Assembly: GCF_017940685.1 (NCBI RefSeq) | Contig: NZ_JAGAYD010000045.1 | Coordinates: forward strand, 1 to 41,049 | DNA length: 41,049 nucleotides | Reading direction: 5' to 3' | Origin: Butyrivibrio sp. | Lineage (GTDB): Bacteria; Bacillota; Clostridia; Lachnospirales; Lachnospiraceae | Shown: in pieces, positions 1-8,459 of the stretch | Position numbering within the stretch: position 1 is the stretch's first letter | How the letters are laid out: every line of letters starts with the position of its first letter | Made by a program: the position numbers and the translations under genes | The notes under the pieces: model-generated | What the model saw: only the letters and a program-made list of their open reading frames with translations | What the model was told of the DNA's origin: nothing | Database searches by the model: none

Positions 1-843
1 CAGAGGTATATAGTTGAAAGCTTTGGCAAAGCTAAGGAAAATGGCTGGATCAAGGTCTTTTACCAGTGCTTTTTGCGCATTGAAAGCGGCAATGGAATGG
101 GATTTGAAGCTCTTGCAAGGTGGATCGACCCTGAAAAGGGAATGATAACTCCGGATGATTTCATACCTACGCTTGAAAAATATCATCTTATGTACGAGCT
201 GGATCTGTATATATTTGAAACTGTATGTAAAGAGATAAAGATACGCTATGATGAAGGACTTCCGCTTCTGCCAGTTTCCATTAATTTCTCAAGGCAGGAC
301 TTTGATTATATCGATGTTGTTGGTGAGATCAACAGGATCTACGACGAGTACAATATTGAACAGTATGGCATAGACAAGAGCTATTTTATCATTGAGATCA
401 CGGAGCAGGGGATGGCCACAGCTACTGATAAATTCAACGAACAGCTGGGTAAGATCAGGGAAAATGGCTATAAGCTTTGGATCGATGATTTTGGAAGCGG
501 CTACTCATCCCTCAATGTTTTCAGTAAATTCGATATTGACCTTATTAAGTTTGACATGGAGCTTCTGCTGCATCTTGATGATCATAAGGGTGCAAACCGT
601 GAAATCCTAAAGGCTATGATAGATGTTGCCCACAAGCTGGGCATACACACATTGTGCGAAGGAATGGAAACCGAGGAGCAGAGACAGTTCCTGTTAAGCG
701 CAGGGTGCGAACTTGGTCAGGGCTTCTTTTATCACAAGCCGGAGGGGCTTGATACTATTTTGGACAGACTCCACCAGGAAATCCCCATTCCGGACTGGGA
801 AACAGAAGATGAAAGAAACGAGCGTGAAAAGAGCTGGAAGTAA
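1..843 (+). CDS. EAL-domain c-di-GMP phosphodiesterase (5' end outside window)
   Basis: The frame is open from base 1, so this is the C-terminal part of a longer protein. A TTG at 73 is not a credible start because the EAL fold already begins upstream (FYQCFLRIE matches the usual YYQP strand). The visible domain has the EAL signature as FEALARW, the metal-binding SINFS, EITE and IDDFGSGYSSL motifs, the DLIKFD lysine strand, CEGMET and the terminal GQGFFYHKP. All usual catalytic and Mg-binding positions appear present, so it probably hydrolyses c-di-GMP to pGpG. No membrane segment is seen in this part; the missing N-terminus may carry GGDEF, PAS or sensor domains. A terminator hairpin overlaps the stop codon. 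Confidence 0.93.
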   Translation, partial: QRYIVESFGKAKENGWIKVFYQCFLRIESGNGMGFEALARWIDPEKGMITPDDFIPTLEKYHLMYELDLYIFETVCKEIKIRYDEGLPLLPVSINFSRQDFDYIDVVGEINRIYDEYNIEQYGIDKSYFIIEITEQGMATATDKFNEQLGKIRENGYKLWIDDFGSGYSSLNVFSKFDIDLIKFDMELLLHLDDHKGANREILKAMIDVAHKLGIHTLCEGMETEEQRQFLLSAGCELGQGFFYHKPEGLDTILDRLHQEIPIPDWETEDERNEREKSWK

Positions 844-858
844 TGCCAGCTCTTTTTT
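827..858 (+). terminator. Rho-independent terminator of the EAL gene
   Basis: GAGCTGG (831-837) pairs with CCAGCTC (846-852), extended by A/T pairs and followed by a run of six T. The stem begins inside the last codons of the EAL gene. Confidence 0.85.
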
Positions 859-879
859 ATACCTTCGGTACAAAATAAT

Positions 880-888
880 TGGTATAAT
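880..888 (+). promoter_or_regulatory. Extended -10 promoter for the dCache/HD-GYP gene
   Basis: TGG-TATAAT lies just after the EAL-gene terminator and 42 bases before the next ATG. No good -35 is visible, which is typical of extended -10 promoters. Confidence 0.5.
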
Positions 889-930
889 GAATGAAAGATA
901 TCGCCTAATTGTTACTGTGAGGAGACCTCA

Positions 931-3387
931 ATGACCCTTGACGATTTTGAAAACGTGATCACGCTTGCGGCTACATGCCTTGGACTTCTGGGTGTTCTTT
1001 TTAAATATATCAAGTCTCCAAAGCGTTGGTATTTGCTGCTGATAACGTTTTTTTTAGCGAATTTCCTAAGTGATTACTACTGGACTGTTTATTCACTTGT
1101 AATGAATACATATCCGGAGGTATCAGAATTCCTGGCCTATTTTGGCTGGAATGTCGGATACCTGCTTCTTATGGTCGCTGTTCTAAAGACCAGCTCTGAC
1201 AGTGAAAAAGACTTTTTTCACCCTCTGATGCTATGGCCCATTCTTACGAATATCGTGCAATTCTTTCTGTATATCCAGTATGGTGGTTTATTAAACAATA
1301 TATGGCAGGTAAGTATTACTACAATCATCATGATCCTGTGCATGCAGGAGATCATGTATTATCGTGTGAACAAGGCAAAAGGGCAGAAATTTCCATATTT
1401 TGCTGTTGTTGTGCTTCTGTTTTTGCTCACAGAGTATGGCATGTGGACGGCTTCGTGCTTTACCTTTGAGAATGATTTGTTGGATCCCTATTTTTATCTG
1501 ACTATAGTCCGCTCTATACTGATCGTTATGTTTGCCTGGGCAGCGGAAAAAACTCTTGGGAAAGCCTCTAATGTCAGCTTTACTGGCGAACTGTCTGAGT
1601 TTAGATATCAGATGTTATTTGAAGCTATCGTATCAGTTCTGATAGGTGGAGCCTCTATTGGAGGTTATATACTGGCCACAGTGATTAAAAACTCCATGCT
1701 CACTATGCAGATTGGAACCACCGCTTCAGACAGGATTGTTGTAATGCTCTTTGTCATATCAGTGGTTTTGTGTCTGCTGGTGATGCTTCTGGTATATGCT
1801 ATAGACAATCATTATGTAAAGATTCTGGCTACAAGAATGAACATGGACGCCTCAAGGCGCAGCAGGTTCAGCTTTATCTTTACCATTATCATCACTTTTT
1901 CTCTCATGCTTTTTGTTGTGATATACAACACCAAGCTTCTTTACAATGCTACAGTTTCAGAGATCAACGAAGATGCTAAAGGTGCTGTGAGGTCAACTGC
2001 GGCTGAACTGGAAAACTACATCACGGTTGCCAAGACCACCTTGAGGGTTGTAGCAGATTCTGTGGATATAATGAGCCAAAATGGAGCTTCTTCAGAAGAG
2101 ATCTATGATTATCTTGTTACCCAGACCAATATACAATCCAAACAGTTTGATAAGAATTTTACCGGTATTTACGCATATGTTGATGGAGTTTACATGGATG
2201 GCTCGGGTTGGATCCCGCCTGATGACTACGATCCTGAAAGTAGGGACTGGTATGAACAGGCCCTTGAGGCAGGTGGAGATATTGCCATAGTCTCTCCCTA
2301 CATGGATGCTCAGACAGGTGAGATAGTCGTAACTTTTGCAAAAAGCCTCAGTAAAAGAGATGGATCATCGGTTCCAAGGGGAGTTGTGTGCCTTGACGTG
2401 ATGGTGAACTATATCCAGGAAATAACTGAGAATGTAAATGTTGTCGGAAAAGGTTATGGAATGGTCCTTGACGAGGACGGATTTATCATTGCCCACAAGG
2501 ACAGGGATAAGCTGGGGGGCAAGGCTGATGATGTTTTCCATAGGGGAATGGTAAGCTTTGCAAAGGGCCAGTTTGATGCAGATATCGACGGCGAGAAGTA
2601 CACTCTTTTCGTCCACGCCCTTATGGAAAAATGGGTTGTGATGATCGCTGTCAGCAATGAAGAACTTCTTGAGACGGTTCACTCGCAGCTTGCGGTAAAT
2701 ATACTGGTATCTCTGATAATCTTCCTGCTCATTTCTTTCTTCTACTATTTTGGTTACAGGATCGAGCAGCACAACAACCAGAAGGTGGAAGAGCTGAACA
2801 TGGAGGTGGTAAGCGCCCTGGCTGAGGCCATAGATGCAAAAGACGCTTACACCAACGGCCATTCATCCAGAGTTGCCAAGTACTCCAAAATGATCGCAGA
2901 AAAGCTGGGATTTCCTGAGAATGAGCAAAATGAGCTCTATATGATGGGACTACTCCATGACGTAGGTAAGATCGGTGTGCCAGATGGGGTTATCAACAAG
3001 CCTGACAGGCTTACAGATGAAGAGTTTGCCATAATCAAGACCCATCCTGTTATCGGAGGCAAGATATTAGAGAGCATAAAACAGAATCCAAGGCTTGCCA
3101 CAGGCGCAAGGTGGCACCATGAGCGCTATGATGGCAAGGGATATCCTGATGGTCTTGCTGGAGAAGAGATTCCTGAAGAGGCAAGGATCATAGCTGTGGC
3201 GGATGCTTACGATGCCATGACAAGCTCAAGGAGCTACCGCGGCGCCATGAGTCAGGAGAAGGTCCGTTCAGAGATTGAAAAAGGTCTTGGAACGCAGTTT
3301 GATCCAAAATTTGGAAAAGTGATGCTGGGCATTATCGACGAAGACACAGAATTTACTATGAGAGAAACTTTAGAGGAGGATCCTTAA
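931..3387 (+). CDS. Membrane dCache-HD-GYP c-di-GMP phosphodiesterase
   Basis: An 818-residue sensor phosphodiesterase; ATG at 931 is preceded by GTGAGGAG. About nine hydrophobic segments fill residues 1-330. An extracytoplasmic dCache-like ligand-binding domain follows (about 345-590, with the typical SRDWYEQAL and VVCLDV strands), then one more membrane helix (about 592-612) and a cytoplasmic HD-GYP domain (about 640-800). The HD dyad is in LLHDVGK near residue 675 and the GYP motif is HHERYDGKGYP near 735; both are intact, so activity is expected. Family knowledge: HD-GYP enzymes hydrolyse c-di-GMP, often to GMP. The large N-terminal membrane block in front of the Cache domain is unusual and may be a second sensor. 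It is transcribed alone from an extended -10 promoter. Confidence 0.93.
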   Translation: MTLDDFENVITLAATCLGLLGVLFKYIKSPKRWYLLLITFFLANFLSDYYWTVYSLVMNTYPEVSEFLAYFGWNVGYLLLMVAVLKTSSDSEKDFFHPLMLWPILTNIVQFFLYIQYGGLLNNIWQVSITTIIMILCMQEIMYYRVNKAKGQKFPYFAVVVLLFLLTEYGMWTASCFTFENDLLDPYFYLTIVRSILIVMFAWAAEKTLGKASNVSFTGELSEFRYQMLFEAIVSVLIGGASIGGYILATVIKNSMLTMQIGTTASDRIVVMLFVISVVLCLLVMLLVYAIDNHYVKILATRMNMDASRRSRFSFIFTIIITFSLMLFVVIYNTKLLYNATVSEINEDAKGAVRSTAAELENYITVAKTTLRVVADSVDIMSQNGASSEEIYDYLVTQTNIQSKQFDKNFTGIYAYVDGVYMDGSGWIPPDDYDPESRDWYEQALEAGGDIAIVSPYMDAQTGEIVVTFAKSLSKRDGSSVPRGVVCLDVMVNYIQEITENVNVVGKGYGMVLDEDGFIIAHKDRDKLGGKADDVFHRGMVSFAKGQFDADIDGEKYTLFVHALMEKWVVMIAVSNEELLETVHSQLAVNILVSLIIFLLISFFYYFGYRIEQHNNQKVEELNMEVVSALAEAIDAKDAYTNGHSSRVAKYSKMIAEKLGFPENEQNELYMMGLLHDVGKIGVPDGVINKPDRLTDEEFAIIKTHPVIGGKILESIKQNPRLATGARWHHERYDGKGYPDGLAGEEIPEEARIIAVADAYDAMTSSRSYRGAMSQEKVRSEIEKGLGTQFDPKFGKVMLGIIDEDTEFTMRETLEEDP

Positions 3388-3403
3388 CAAGAACGGGTTT
3401 ATG

Positions 3404-3428
3404 AGGGACAGATCATTGATCTGTCCCT
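3404..3428. terminator. Hairpin between convergent genes
   Basis: AGGGACAGATCA and its reverse complement form a nearly perfect 25-base dyad covering the stop codon of the minus-strand gene. T-runs on both sides are poor, so termination strength is uncertain. Confidence 0.45.
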
Positions 3429-4582
3429 GTTATTGTGAAGTATACATTTTTAGGTCTTACATCAGATCCTATGTCCTTAATGTAAACTTTAAAAACTGAG
3501 TAGGGATAGGTTTTGCTTATTACCCCAAAGATTGAGTAAAAATCTGATCTTTTGTAGCTGGTTTTGCCTGATTCATACTCTTTTGCTACAAAACAACCTG
3601 CTTTGTAGCGGTTTTCCATGCCAAAATCACCGTAAGGGACATAAATATAGACTACGTTAGCGCCAGAGTTTAACTCGTAGAAGTTTGTCTTTTGCCTGTA
3701 ATTGTTATCTACCGAGTTGGACCGATCCCAGTTAGTTAGAGGAAAACTCTTATCGCAGCGGGATGCAGTGATATCCAGATCTTTATATGTGCCATAGAGG
3801 ATGCCATCAACTGATTTAAGGCAGCTTTTGATATAAAAGGGCTCTTCGCCGTATCGTACATAGTAGCATTCATCTATAAATGGAAGCAGAAGAACGCAGT
3901 CCTTGGGATCTTTTCCCCAGGTCGAGGCCTGGGCTGTCTCCATAAGGTAGAATTCTTTTGTCTCGTTGTACACTTCGGCAGAGGTGTAGTCTAATATGTA
4001 GAGCTGCGTGCAGCCAATGGATTCCTTGAGCTTGTTTATGTCTATAGACGCGGCATCCAAGCCGGCTGTGTGGACCATGACTCTTGAATACTCATATTCT
4101 GAGAGCATTTCTTTTAGGTTGCTTCCATCAAAGAATGTGGAGGTTCCAAGGCCTCTGTTGGCATATATGGTGGTTTCCAAAAAGCAGCTACTGTCTTTTC
4201 CGAGGAATTCAGACACTTTATTACCTATGGCAGTATCAATCTCGTCATTTTGGTAGTTGTCTATGGTTCCAATTGAATCGCCCGTATAGGGTGAATAGAC
4301 TGTGAAGCACTTATCGTTGTGCTCCATATTAACCCGGTAATAATCCGTGGCTTTTTTCGAATAACTGATCACTATGTCGAAATTGAAATTCGTATCGTAG
4401 TATTTTTGGCTGTCAACAATCGTAGGAGTAAAGCCATATTTCTTTTCAATATATCCGATAGCATTGGCTTCTGCGGCTTTTCGCTCTTTCCGTTTTGTGA
4501 GTACGTCGAAGGTTGTCACAGCAGCAAAAATCACAATAATGGCCAGTATGACTATAAAAATCCATTTAAGAACTTTTTTCAT
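3413..4582 (-). CDS. Membrane-anchored extracytoplasmic protein of unknown function
   Basis: A 389-residue protein that I do not recognise. It starts with a short positive stretch (MKKVLKW) and a single strongly hydrophobic helix (about residues 7-28), then a Lys/Arg-rich stop-transfer segment. It is therefore probably held in the membrane with the remaining 350 residues outside. There is no lipobox cysteine. The start is supported by GGGGAGAGAG on the minus strand (4591-4600) and a TATAAT -10 (4606-4611). It is divergent from birA with only 34 bases between the two start codons, so their promoters overlap. No catalytic motif was seen. It is convergent with the HD-GYP gene. Confidence 0.75.
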   Translation of the reverse strand: MKKVLKWIFIVILAIIVIFAAVTTFDVLTKRKERKAAEANAIGYIEKKYGFTPTIVDSQKYYDTNFNFDIVISYSKKATDYYRVNMEHNDKCFTVYSPYTGDSIGTIDNYQNDEIDTAIGNKVSEFLGKDSSCFLETTIYANRGLGTSTFFDGSNLKEMLSEYEYSRVMVHTAGLDAASIDINKLKESIGCTQLYILDYTSAEVYNETKEFYLMETAQASTWGKDPKDCVLLLPFIDECYYVRYGEEPFYIKSCLKSVDGILYGTYKDLDITASRCDKSFPLTNWDRSNSVDNNYRQKTNFYELNSGANVVYIYVPYGDFGMENRYKAGCFVAKEYESGKTSYKRSDFYSIFGVISKTYPYSVFKVYIKDIGSDVRPKNVYFTITGTDQ

Positions 4583-4616
4583 GTTAAAATCTCTCTCCCC
4601 ACTGTATTATATATAT

Positions 4617-5402
4617 ATGACTACATCTGAAAAAGTACTTTTTATACTTGAATCTAATAAAGACGCTTATATATCCGGAGAGGAGATGGCCGGGCAGTGC
4701 AGTGTTTCAAGAAACGCAGTCTGGAAGGCGATAAAAGACCTTCGGGAAAAGGGCTATGTTATTGAGGCTGTCAGCAACAAGGGCTACAAACTGACGGAAA
4801 ATAATGACATTATCTCCGCAGAGGGGATAAAAGCCTGTCTGCCATCGGACTTTGAGGTGGCGCAGATCATGGTGTATGAGAGCCTTAAATCCACCAGTGA
4901 CAGGGCAAAAGAGCTTGCTATGGAAGGCGCATCTCACGGAACCGTTGTCGTTGCGAAGGCCCAGACTGGAGGACGAGGCAGGAAGGATCATTCATTCTTT
5001 TCTCCTGAAGGAGGGCTCTATATGAGCATTGTCCTTGATCCTTCGAAGCTCTTTAGTACTGACAGCAAAGCCGTTACCTCTTTTGTTGGAAACGCAGTGA
5101 TTGGCGCCATCAAGGAGCTGTGCGGCATAGAGCCGTATATTGACGGAATCAACGACCTGTATGTGGACGGGAAAAAGATATGCGGGATCCTGCTTGAGTC
5201 TGGAAGCGAGTTTGACAGCAATACCCTGCAGTGGATAGTTGCTGGAATTGGAATCAACTTTGATTCAGATATAGACAGCTTCCCTGAGGATGTAAATGAA
5301 AGAGCTTCAAGCCTGTTTCCTACTGGAAAGGCCACGATTACCAAGAATGCTCTTATAGCAAGGGTGATTGAGAAGATATTGGATTGTCACCCTGATAAAT
5401 GA
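4617..5402 (+). CDS. birA: BirA-type biotin repressor / biotin-protein ligase, short form
   Basis: A 261-residue protein with an N-terminal winged helix (1-60, SRNAVWKAIKDLREKGY) and a biotin ligase domain: STSDRAKEL, GRGR at 119-122, the catalytic-type lysine in KKICGIL (K187) and GIGINF. ATG 4617 begins the conserved helix exactly; a frame-compatible ATG at 4464 only adds antisense sequence of the divergent gene and is rejected. Oddities: the usual KWxND motif reads DGIND (176-180), the GRGRxGR loop reads GRGRKDH, and the C-terminal SH3-like domain (about 50-60 residues) is missing. No Shine-Dalgarno precedes ATG 4617, and a TATTAT lies seven bases upstream, so a leaderless message is possible. 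With bioY downstream and a BirA operator at its end, it probably represses biotin uptake; ligase strength is uncertain. Confidence 0.87.
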   Translation: MTTSEKVLFILESNKDAYISGEEMAGQCSVSRNAVWKAIKDLREKGYVIEAVSNKGYKLTENNDIISAEGIKACLPSDFEVAQIMVYESLKSTSDRAKELAMEGASHGTVVVAKAQTGGRGRKDHSFFSPEGGLYMSIVLDPSKLFSTDSKAVTSFVGNAVIGAIKELCGIEPYIDGINDLYVDGKKICGILLESGSEFDSNTLQWIVAGIGINFDSDIDSFPEDVNERASSLFPTGKATITKNALIARVIEKILDCHPDK

Positions 5403-5417
5403 TTTGGGTTGACAATC
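5383..5417 (+). promoter_or_regulatory. BirA operator overlapping the bioY promoter
   Basis: ATTGTCACCC (5383-5392), a 14-base spacer, then GGTTGACAAT (5407-5416); the arms match at nine of ten positions. This fits the known Firmicutes BirA site (TTGTnAACC, about 15 bases, GGTTnACAA). The right arm contains a perfect -35, TTGACA (5409-5414), with TACCTT 17 bases later as a weak -10. The left arm lies inside the last codons of birA. Biotin-loaded BirA would block bioY transcription directly. Confidence 0.8.
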
Positions 5418-5478
5418 TATTTTTGATGTGATACCTTCAGATAAGTGTTCAAACTTAATTGTTGGAGGAAAAGACATC

Positions 5479-6042
5479 ATGAGTAGTGCAGACGTAGCTA
5501 AGACAAGAGATAATACCAAGGTACTGGATCTGGTATACATTTCCATTGGAGCAGCGCTTATTGCAATCTGTTCCTGGATCAGCATACCAACAGCGGTTCC
5601 ATTTACACTTCAGACATTTGCAGTGTTCTTTGTTCTGCTTTCTTTGGGAGGAGAGAGAGGAACTCTTGCAACCCTGGTATATGTGCTTCTTGGAGCGGTT
5701 GGAGTTCCTGTTTTTGCAGGATTTTCTGGAGGAATTGGAGTTCTTTTAGGAAGTACGGGCGGATATATCATCGGATTTTTATTCACAGGTATCATATACA
5801 TCATCTTTACAAAGTTCTTCAGTAAGAAGATCGTAGTTAAGATAATCGCGTTGGTTCTTGGACTTGCAGTGTGTTATGCCTTTGGGACAGCGTGGTTCAT
5901 GAGTGTTTACATCAAAAACAGCGGCGAGATCGGACTTGTTACAGTACTTGGATGGTGCGTATTCCCATTTATCATCCCAGACCTTCTTAAACTGGCGTTG
6001 GCTGTAGTAATTTCCAAGAGAATCGAGCCTGTCATCAAATAA
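5479..6042 (+). CDS. bioY: BioY biotin ECF-transporter S component
   Basis: A 187-residue polytopic membrane protein with six hydrophobic segments and the family core PFTLQTFAVF, GxxxGTLATLVYVLLGAVGVPVF and GSTGGYIIGF. BioY binds biotin and works with the shared EcfA/EcfA'/EcfT module, which is not in this window. ATG 5479 has GGAGGA nine bases upstream. A GTG at 5428 in the same frame lies inside the -35/-10 region of the promoter and cannot be the start. The BirA operator directly upstream marks it as biotin-repressed. The length matches the family. A terminator-like hairpin follows at 6078-6108. Confidence 0.93.
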   Translation: MSSADVAKTRDNTKVLDLVYISIGAALIAICSWISIPTAVPFTLQTFAVFFVLLSLGGERGTLATLVYVLLGAVGVPVFAGFSGGIGVLLGSTGGYIIGFLFTGIIYIIFTKFFSKKIVVKIIALVLGLAVCYAFGTAWFMSVYIKNSGEIGLVTVLGWCVFPFIIPDLLKLALAVVISKRIEPVIK

Positions 6043-6077
6043 TGTGAAGAAAAAATAGAAAATAAGGCTATAATATA

Positions 6078-6108
6078 CCTACAGCGGTTTTACTGCTGTA
6101 GGTTTTTT
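6078..6108 (+). terminator. Terminator between bioY and the lipoprotein gene
   Basis: CCTACAGC (6078-6085) pairs with GCTGTAGG (6095-6102), followed by six T. A TATAAT at 6069-6074 stands just before the hairpin. If it is a promoter, the hairpin would lie at the very start of the lipoprotein message and could act as an attenuator; otherwise it simply ends bioY transcription. Confidence 0.8.
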
Positions 6109-6125
6109 GTTGGAGGAAAGATATT

Positions 6126-7268
6126 ATGAAAAAGAGACTACTATTTATGCTAGCGGGAGCATGCACTGTCCTGGCATTATCCGGCTGCGGCAAGAAGGCG
6201 GCAGAGGAGCCTTTGGAAAGTGCGATAGAAGAAAGCCCAGTTGTAGAAGCTGTGGAAAGCGAAGAAAATGCCAACAAAGAGGAGGCGATAGAGGAAGAGC
6301 CCGTCGAAGGGATCGTTAAGCTGACTGTTGGCGAGAACGAATATACTGACGCTGTTTACGAATTTGCAGCAGCTACAGAGGAGATGCAGGAGGGTGAGTT
6401 TGCCTACTATCTCGTAGATTTTGACGGAAATGGCATGAATGAGGCCTTTGTTCTTAGGGGACACCTTGATGAAACAGATGATTCCCGCTGGTTTTCAAAA
6501 AACGTGTGGTTTGTAAACGAAGAGCTTAAGGTAGACCAGATCTTTGGCTGGTACAGTCCAAATGTCACCTACTATTTAGAGGAAGAGTTTAAGAACGTAG
6601 GCGGCGAAAAATGCTTTTTCCTTGACGGATATGATGTTTTTGATGAAACGCCGTTCTGCTACATGTACAGGGTAAAAGATGGTGTCCTTGTTGATGTGAC
6701 AGAGGACTTTGCCGCAGAAAAAGAGCCTTTTGTGTCAAAGTATACAGAGGAAGAGCTTGGTAAAATGACTCCGCAGCAGCTGTTTGACGCATTCTGCGCA
6801 GGCGAGATCCAGGCAGAGTTTAAGGATATTGATGGTAACACAGGGTGTTTCGACACCAGAGAATGGGGATGGTCTTTAGATGACATGAACGACTATCAGA
6901 AAGTCCTTGACCCCATGGACGTTGATAACGACGGAGAGCCAGAGTACATAATTGACACGATTTACGGCATAATGTGCCTTGATTGCAAGGATGGAAAGGT
7001 TGTTGCCTTTGCTGAAGGTACTGACACCACAACTGTCTGCAGGTACATAACTTACGATAACGCAACCTGGATCGTTTATCAGGATACCCTTCACGAGGGG
7101 CGCTGCATATACCAGCTGTACAAATTTAATGGCAATCTTGAGATCACGGATTCCATGAACCTGTACTGGTATGAGGACGATGCTGGAAACCGCACCTACT
7201 TCTACAATGACGAAGAGATAGCAGAAGATAAGTACAATGAAATCAGCAAAAAGATATTTGGCGAATGA
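6126..7268 (+). CDS. Lipoprotein with Asp-rich Ca-binding-like loops
   Basis: A 380-residue protein of unknown role. A lipoprotein signal peptide ends in the lipobox LSGC (Cys21), followed by an acidic Glu-rich linker (about 25-65). Two calcium-loop-like motifs are visible: DFDGNGMNE near residue 98 and DVDNDGEPE near residue 264, as in VCBS/FG-GAP or EF-hand-like secreted proteins. ATG 6126 has GGAGG about nine bases upstream. Its last codon overlaps the glycosyltransferase start (ATGA at 7265-7268), so the two are translationally coupled and may share a surface-polysaccharide context; that functional link is inference. Confidence 0.8.
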   Translation: MKKRLLFMLAGACTVLALSGCGKKAAEEPLESAIEESPVVEAVESEENANKEEAIEEEPVEGIVKLTVGENEYTDAVYEFAAATEEMQEGEFAYYLVDFDGNGMNEAFVLRGHLDETDDSRWFSKNVWFVNEELKVDQIFGWYSPNVTYYLEEEFKNVGGEKCFFLDGYDVFDETPFCYMYRVKDGVLVDVTEDFAAEKEPFVSKYTEEELGKMTPQQLFDAFCAGEIQAEFKDIDGNTGCFDTREWGWSLDDMNDYQKVLDPMDVDNDGEPEYIIDTIYGIMCLDCKDGKVVAFAEGTDTTTVCRYITYDNATWIVYQDTLHEGRCIYQLYKFNGNLEITDSMNLYWYEDDAGNRTYFYNDEEIAEDKYNEISKKIFGE

Positions 7269-8371
7269 CGATAAAAGAGTATTTTGAAGAGCTAAAAACA
7301 AAAGACATTATCTGCTATGGAAGTGGCAAGCACTTTCGCAATATCACTTTGCCATTTTTAGAAAAGAGTGGCCTTATTGATAACCTGAAGGGATTTGTGG
7401 ATGGTAAATTGGCAAAAGACATTGAATTTGCCGGTAGGTCTTTTCGCATAATAGGAAAAGAGAACCTGGCTGCCATGGACCCCGGCTGCACAGTCATTCT
7501 GATTGCTGTCACGGGATATGAGGAGATTCTTTCTCAGCTGCGCGCAGATGCCAGATTGTCAGCATTTGAGGCGGTTCCTTCGATCTTCATTGAGGCTTTA
7601 TATGAAGATATGCAGCTTTTATCGGCAAAAAAGCCGCCGGTAAACTATAGAAAGCATGATAAGCCGGTAATCCCCAGGATCATTCACAGTTTTTGGTTCT
7701 CTGGGGACCCTATGCCCTCTCTGTACCAGAAATGCCTTGATTCCTGGAAAAAGTATGCCGGCGATTTCGAGATAAAGATCTGGAACCTTGAAACTTATAA
7801 GCCTGGGAAATGCCTGTTTTTTGATCAGGCAATAGGGCATAAGAACTGGTCTTTTGCCTCTGATTACGCAAGAGCAGACATTTTGCGCAGGTTTGGCGGG
7901 ATCTACATGGACCTTGACGTGGAGCTGCTTCGCCCCATCGATGATCTTCTCTATAACGATGCCTATATGAGCTTTGAGTCCTTGGAGCGCATAGAATGTG
8001 GCTCTGGAATGGGGGCCGCTTCCGGAAATCAGATCATTGAGGAAATCTGTGAGAGCTATGAAAAGAGGCCATATCTAAAGGCTGACGGGACCTGGGATAA
8101 CTCCACCTGTCCTGTGCGATACACCAAAGTCATTGAAAAACACGGCCTTAAAAAGGATGGTAGTTTCCAGACTGTAGGAGACATAACTATTTATCCCTTT
8201 GAGGTCCTTACGGGAAAGAGCTTTGACACCGGTATCATCTACAACACGGAACATAGCTACAGCGTTCATCATCACAAGGGAAGCTGGATCCCGGGCCCTG
8301 CTCACCACGCAATTAATGACAGATATGAGAAGATACAAAGGTTTTTAGAAACAAAAGGAATAACTACCTGA
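7265..8371 (+). CDS. DXD-type glycosyltransferase with N-terminal Rossmann-like domain
   Basis: A 368-residue protein. Residues about 130-330 match the Gly_transf_sug/OCH1-like family: IPRIIHSFWFSG at the domain start, the SFASDYARADILRRFGGIYMD segment and the DXD metal/sugar-nucleotide motif in MDLDVE near residue 214. A C-terminal SVHHHKGSW also fits the family. Residues 1-115 look like a small Rossmann-type nucleotide-binding domain (IICYGSGKHF, then FVDGK and ILIAV strands), as in sugar-modifying fusions of Lachnospiraceae capsule loci. There is no signal peptide, so it is cytoplasmic or membrane-peripheral. It starts inside the lipoprotein stop codon and is the last gene before a large hairpin. 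Confidence 0.87.
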   Translation: MTIKEYFEELKTKDIICYGSGKHFRNITLPFLEKSGLIDNLKGFVDGKLAKDIEFAGRSFRIIGKENLAAMDPGCTVILIAVTGYEEILSQLRADARLSAFEAVPSIFIEALYEDMQLLSAKKPPVNYRKHDKPVIPRIIHSFWFSGDPMPSLYQKCLDSWKKYAGDFEIKIWNLETYKPGKCLFFDQAIGHKNWSFASDYARADILRRFGGIYMDLDVELLRPIDDLLYNDAYMSFESLERIECGSGMGAASGNQIIEEICESYEKRPYLKADGTWDNSTCPVRYTKVIEKHGLKKDGSFQTVGDITIYPFEVLTGKSFDTGIIYNTEHSYSVHHHKGSWIPGPAHHAINDRYEKIQRFLETKGITT

Positions 8372-8384
8372 AAAAGGAAAGGAG

Positions 8385-8426
8385 GGGCGATGCTTGGGCG
8401 TATATATGATACACGAAGCATCGCCC
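8385..8426 (+). terminator. Large hairpin after the glycosyltransferase gene
   Basis: GGGCGATGCTT (8385-8395) pairs perfectly with AAGCATCGCCC (8416-8426). The 20-base loop contains a further GTAT/ATAC pairing. The following TTGTTATGG is a poor T-run, so it may be a terminator, an mRNA-stabilising stem or a protein site. Confidence 0.55.
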
Positions 8427-8459
8427 TTGTTATGGAGGCATGCAAAATGGCACGCAAAA

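Noticed and set aside
2365-2862. 165-residue minus-strand ORF inside the HD-GYP gene
   Set aside because: It lies fully antisense to a well-supported coding region with no signals of its own.
4464-4616. A longer BirA beginning at ATG 4464
   Set aside because: The extra 51 codons are antisense to the divergent gene, have no ribosome site and no BirA similarity; the fold starts at 4617.
5428-5478. GTG 5428 as the bioY start
   Set aside because: It lies between the -35 and -10 of the bioY promoter; ATG 5479 has a proper ribosome site.
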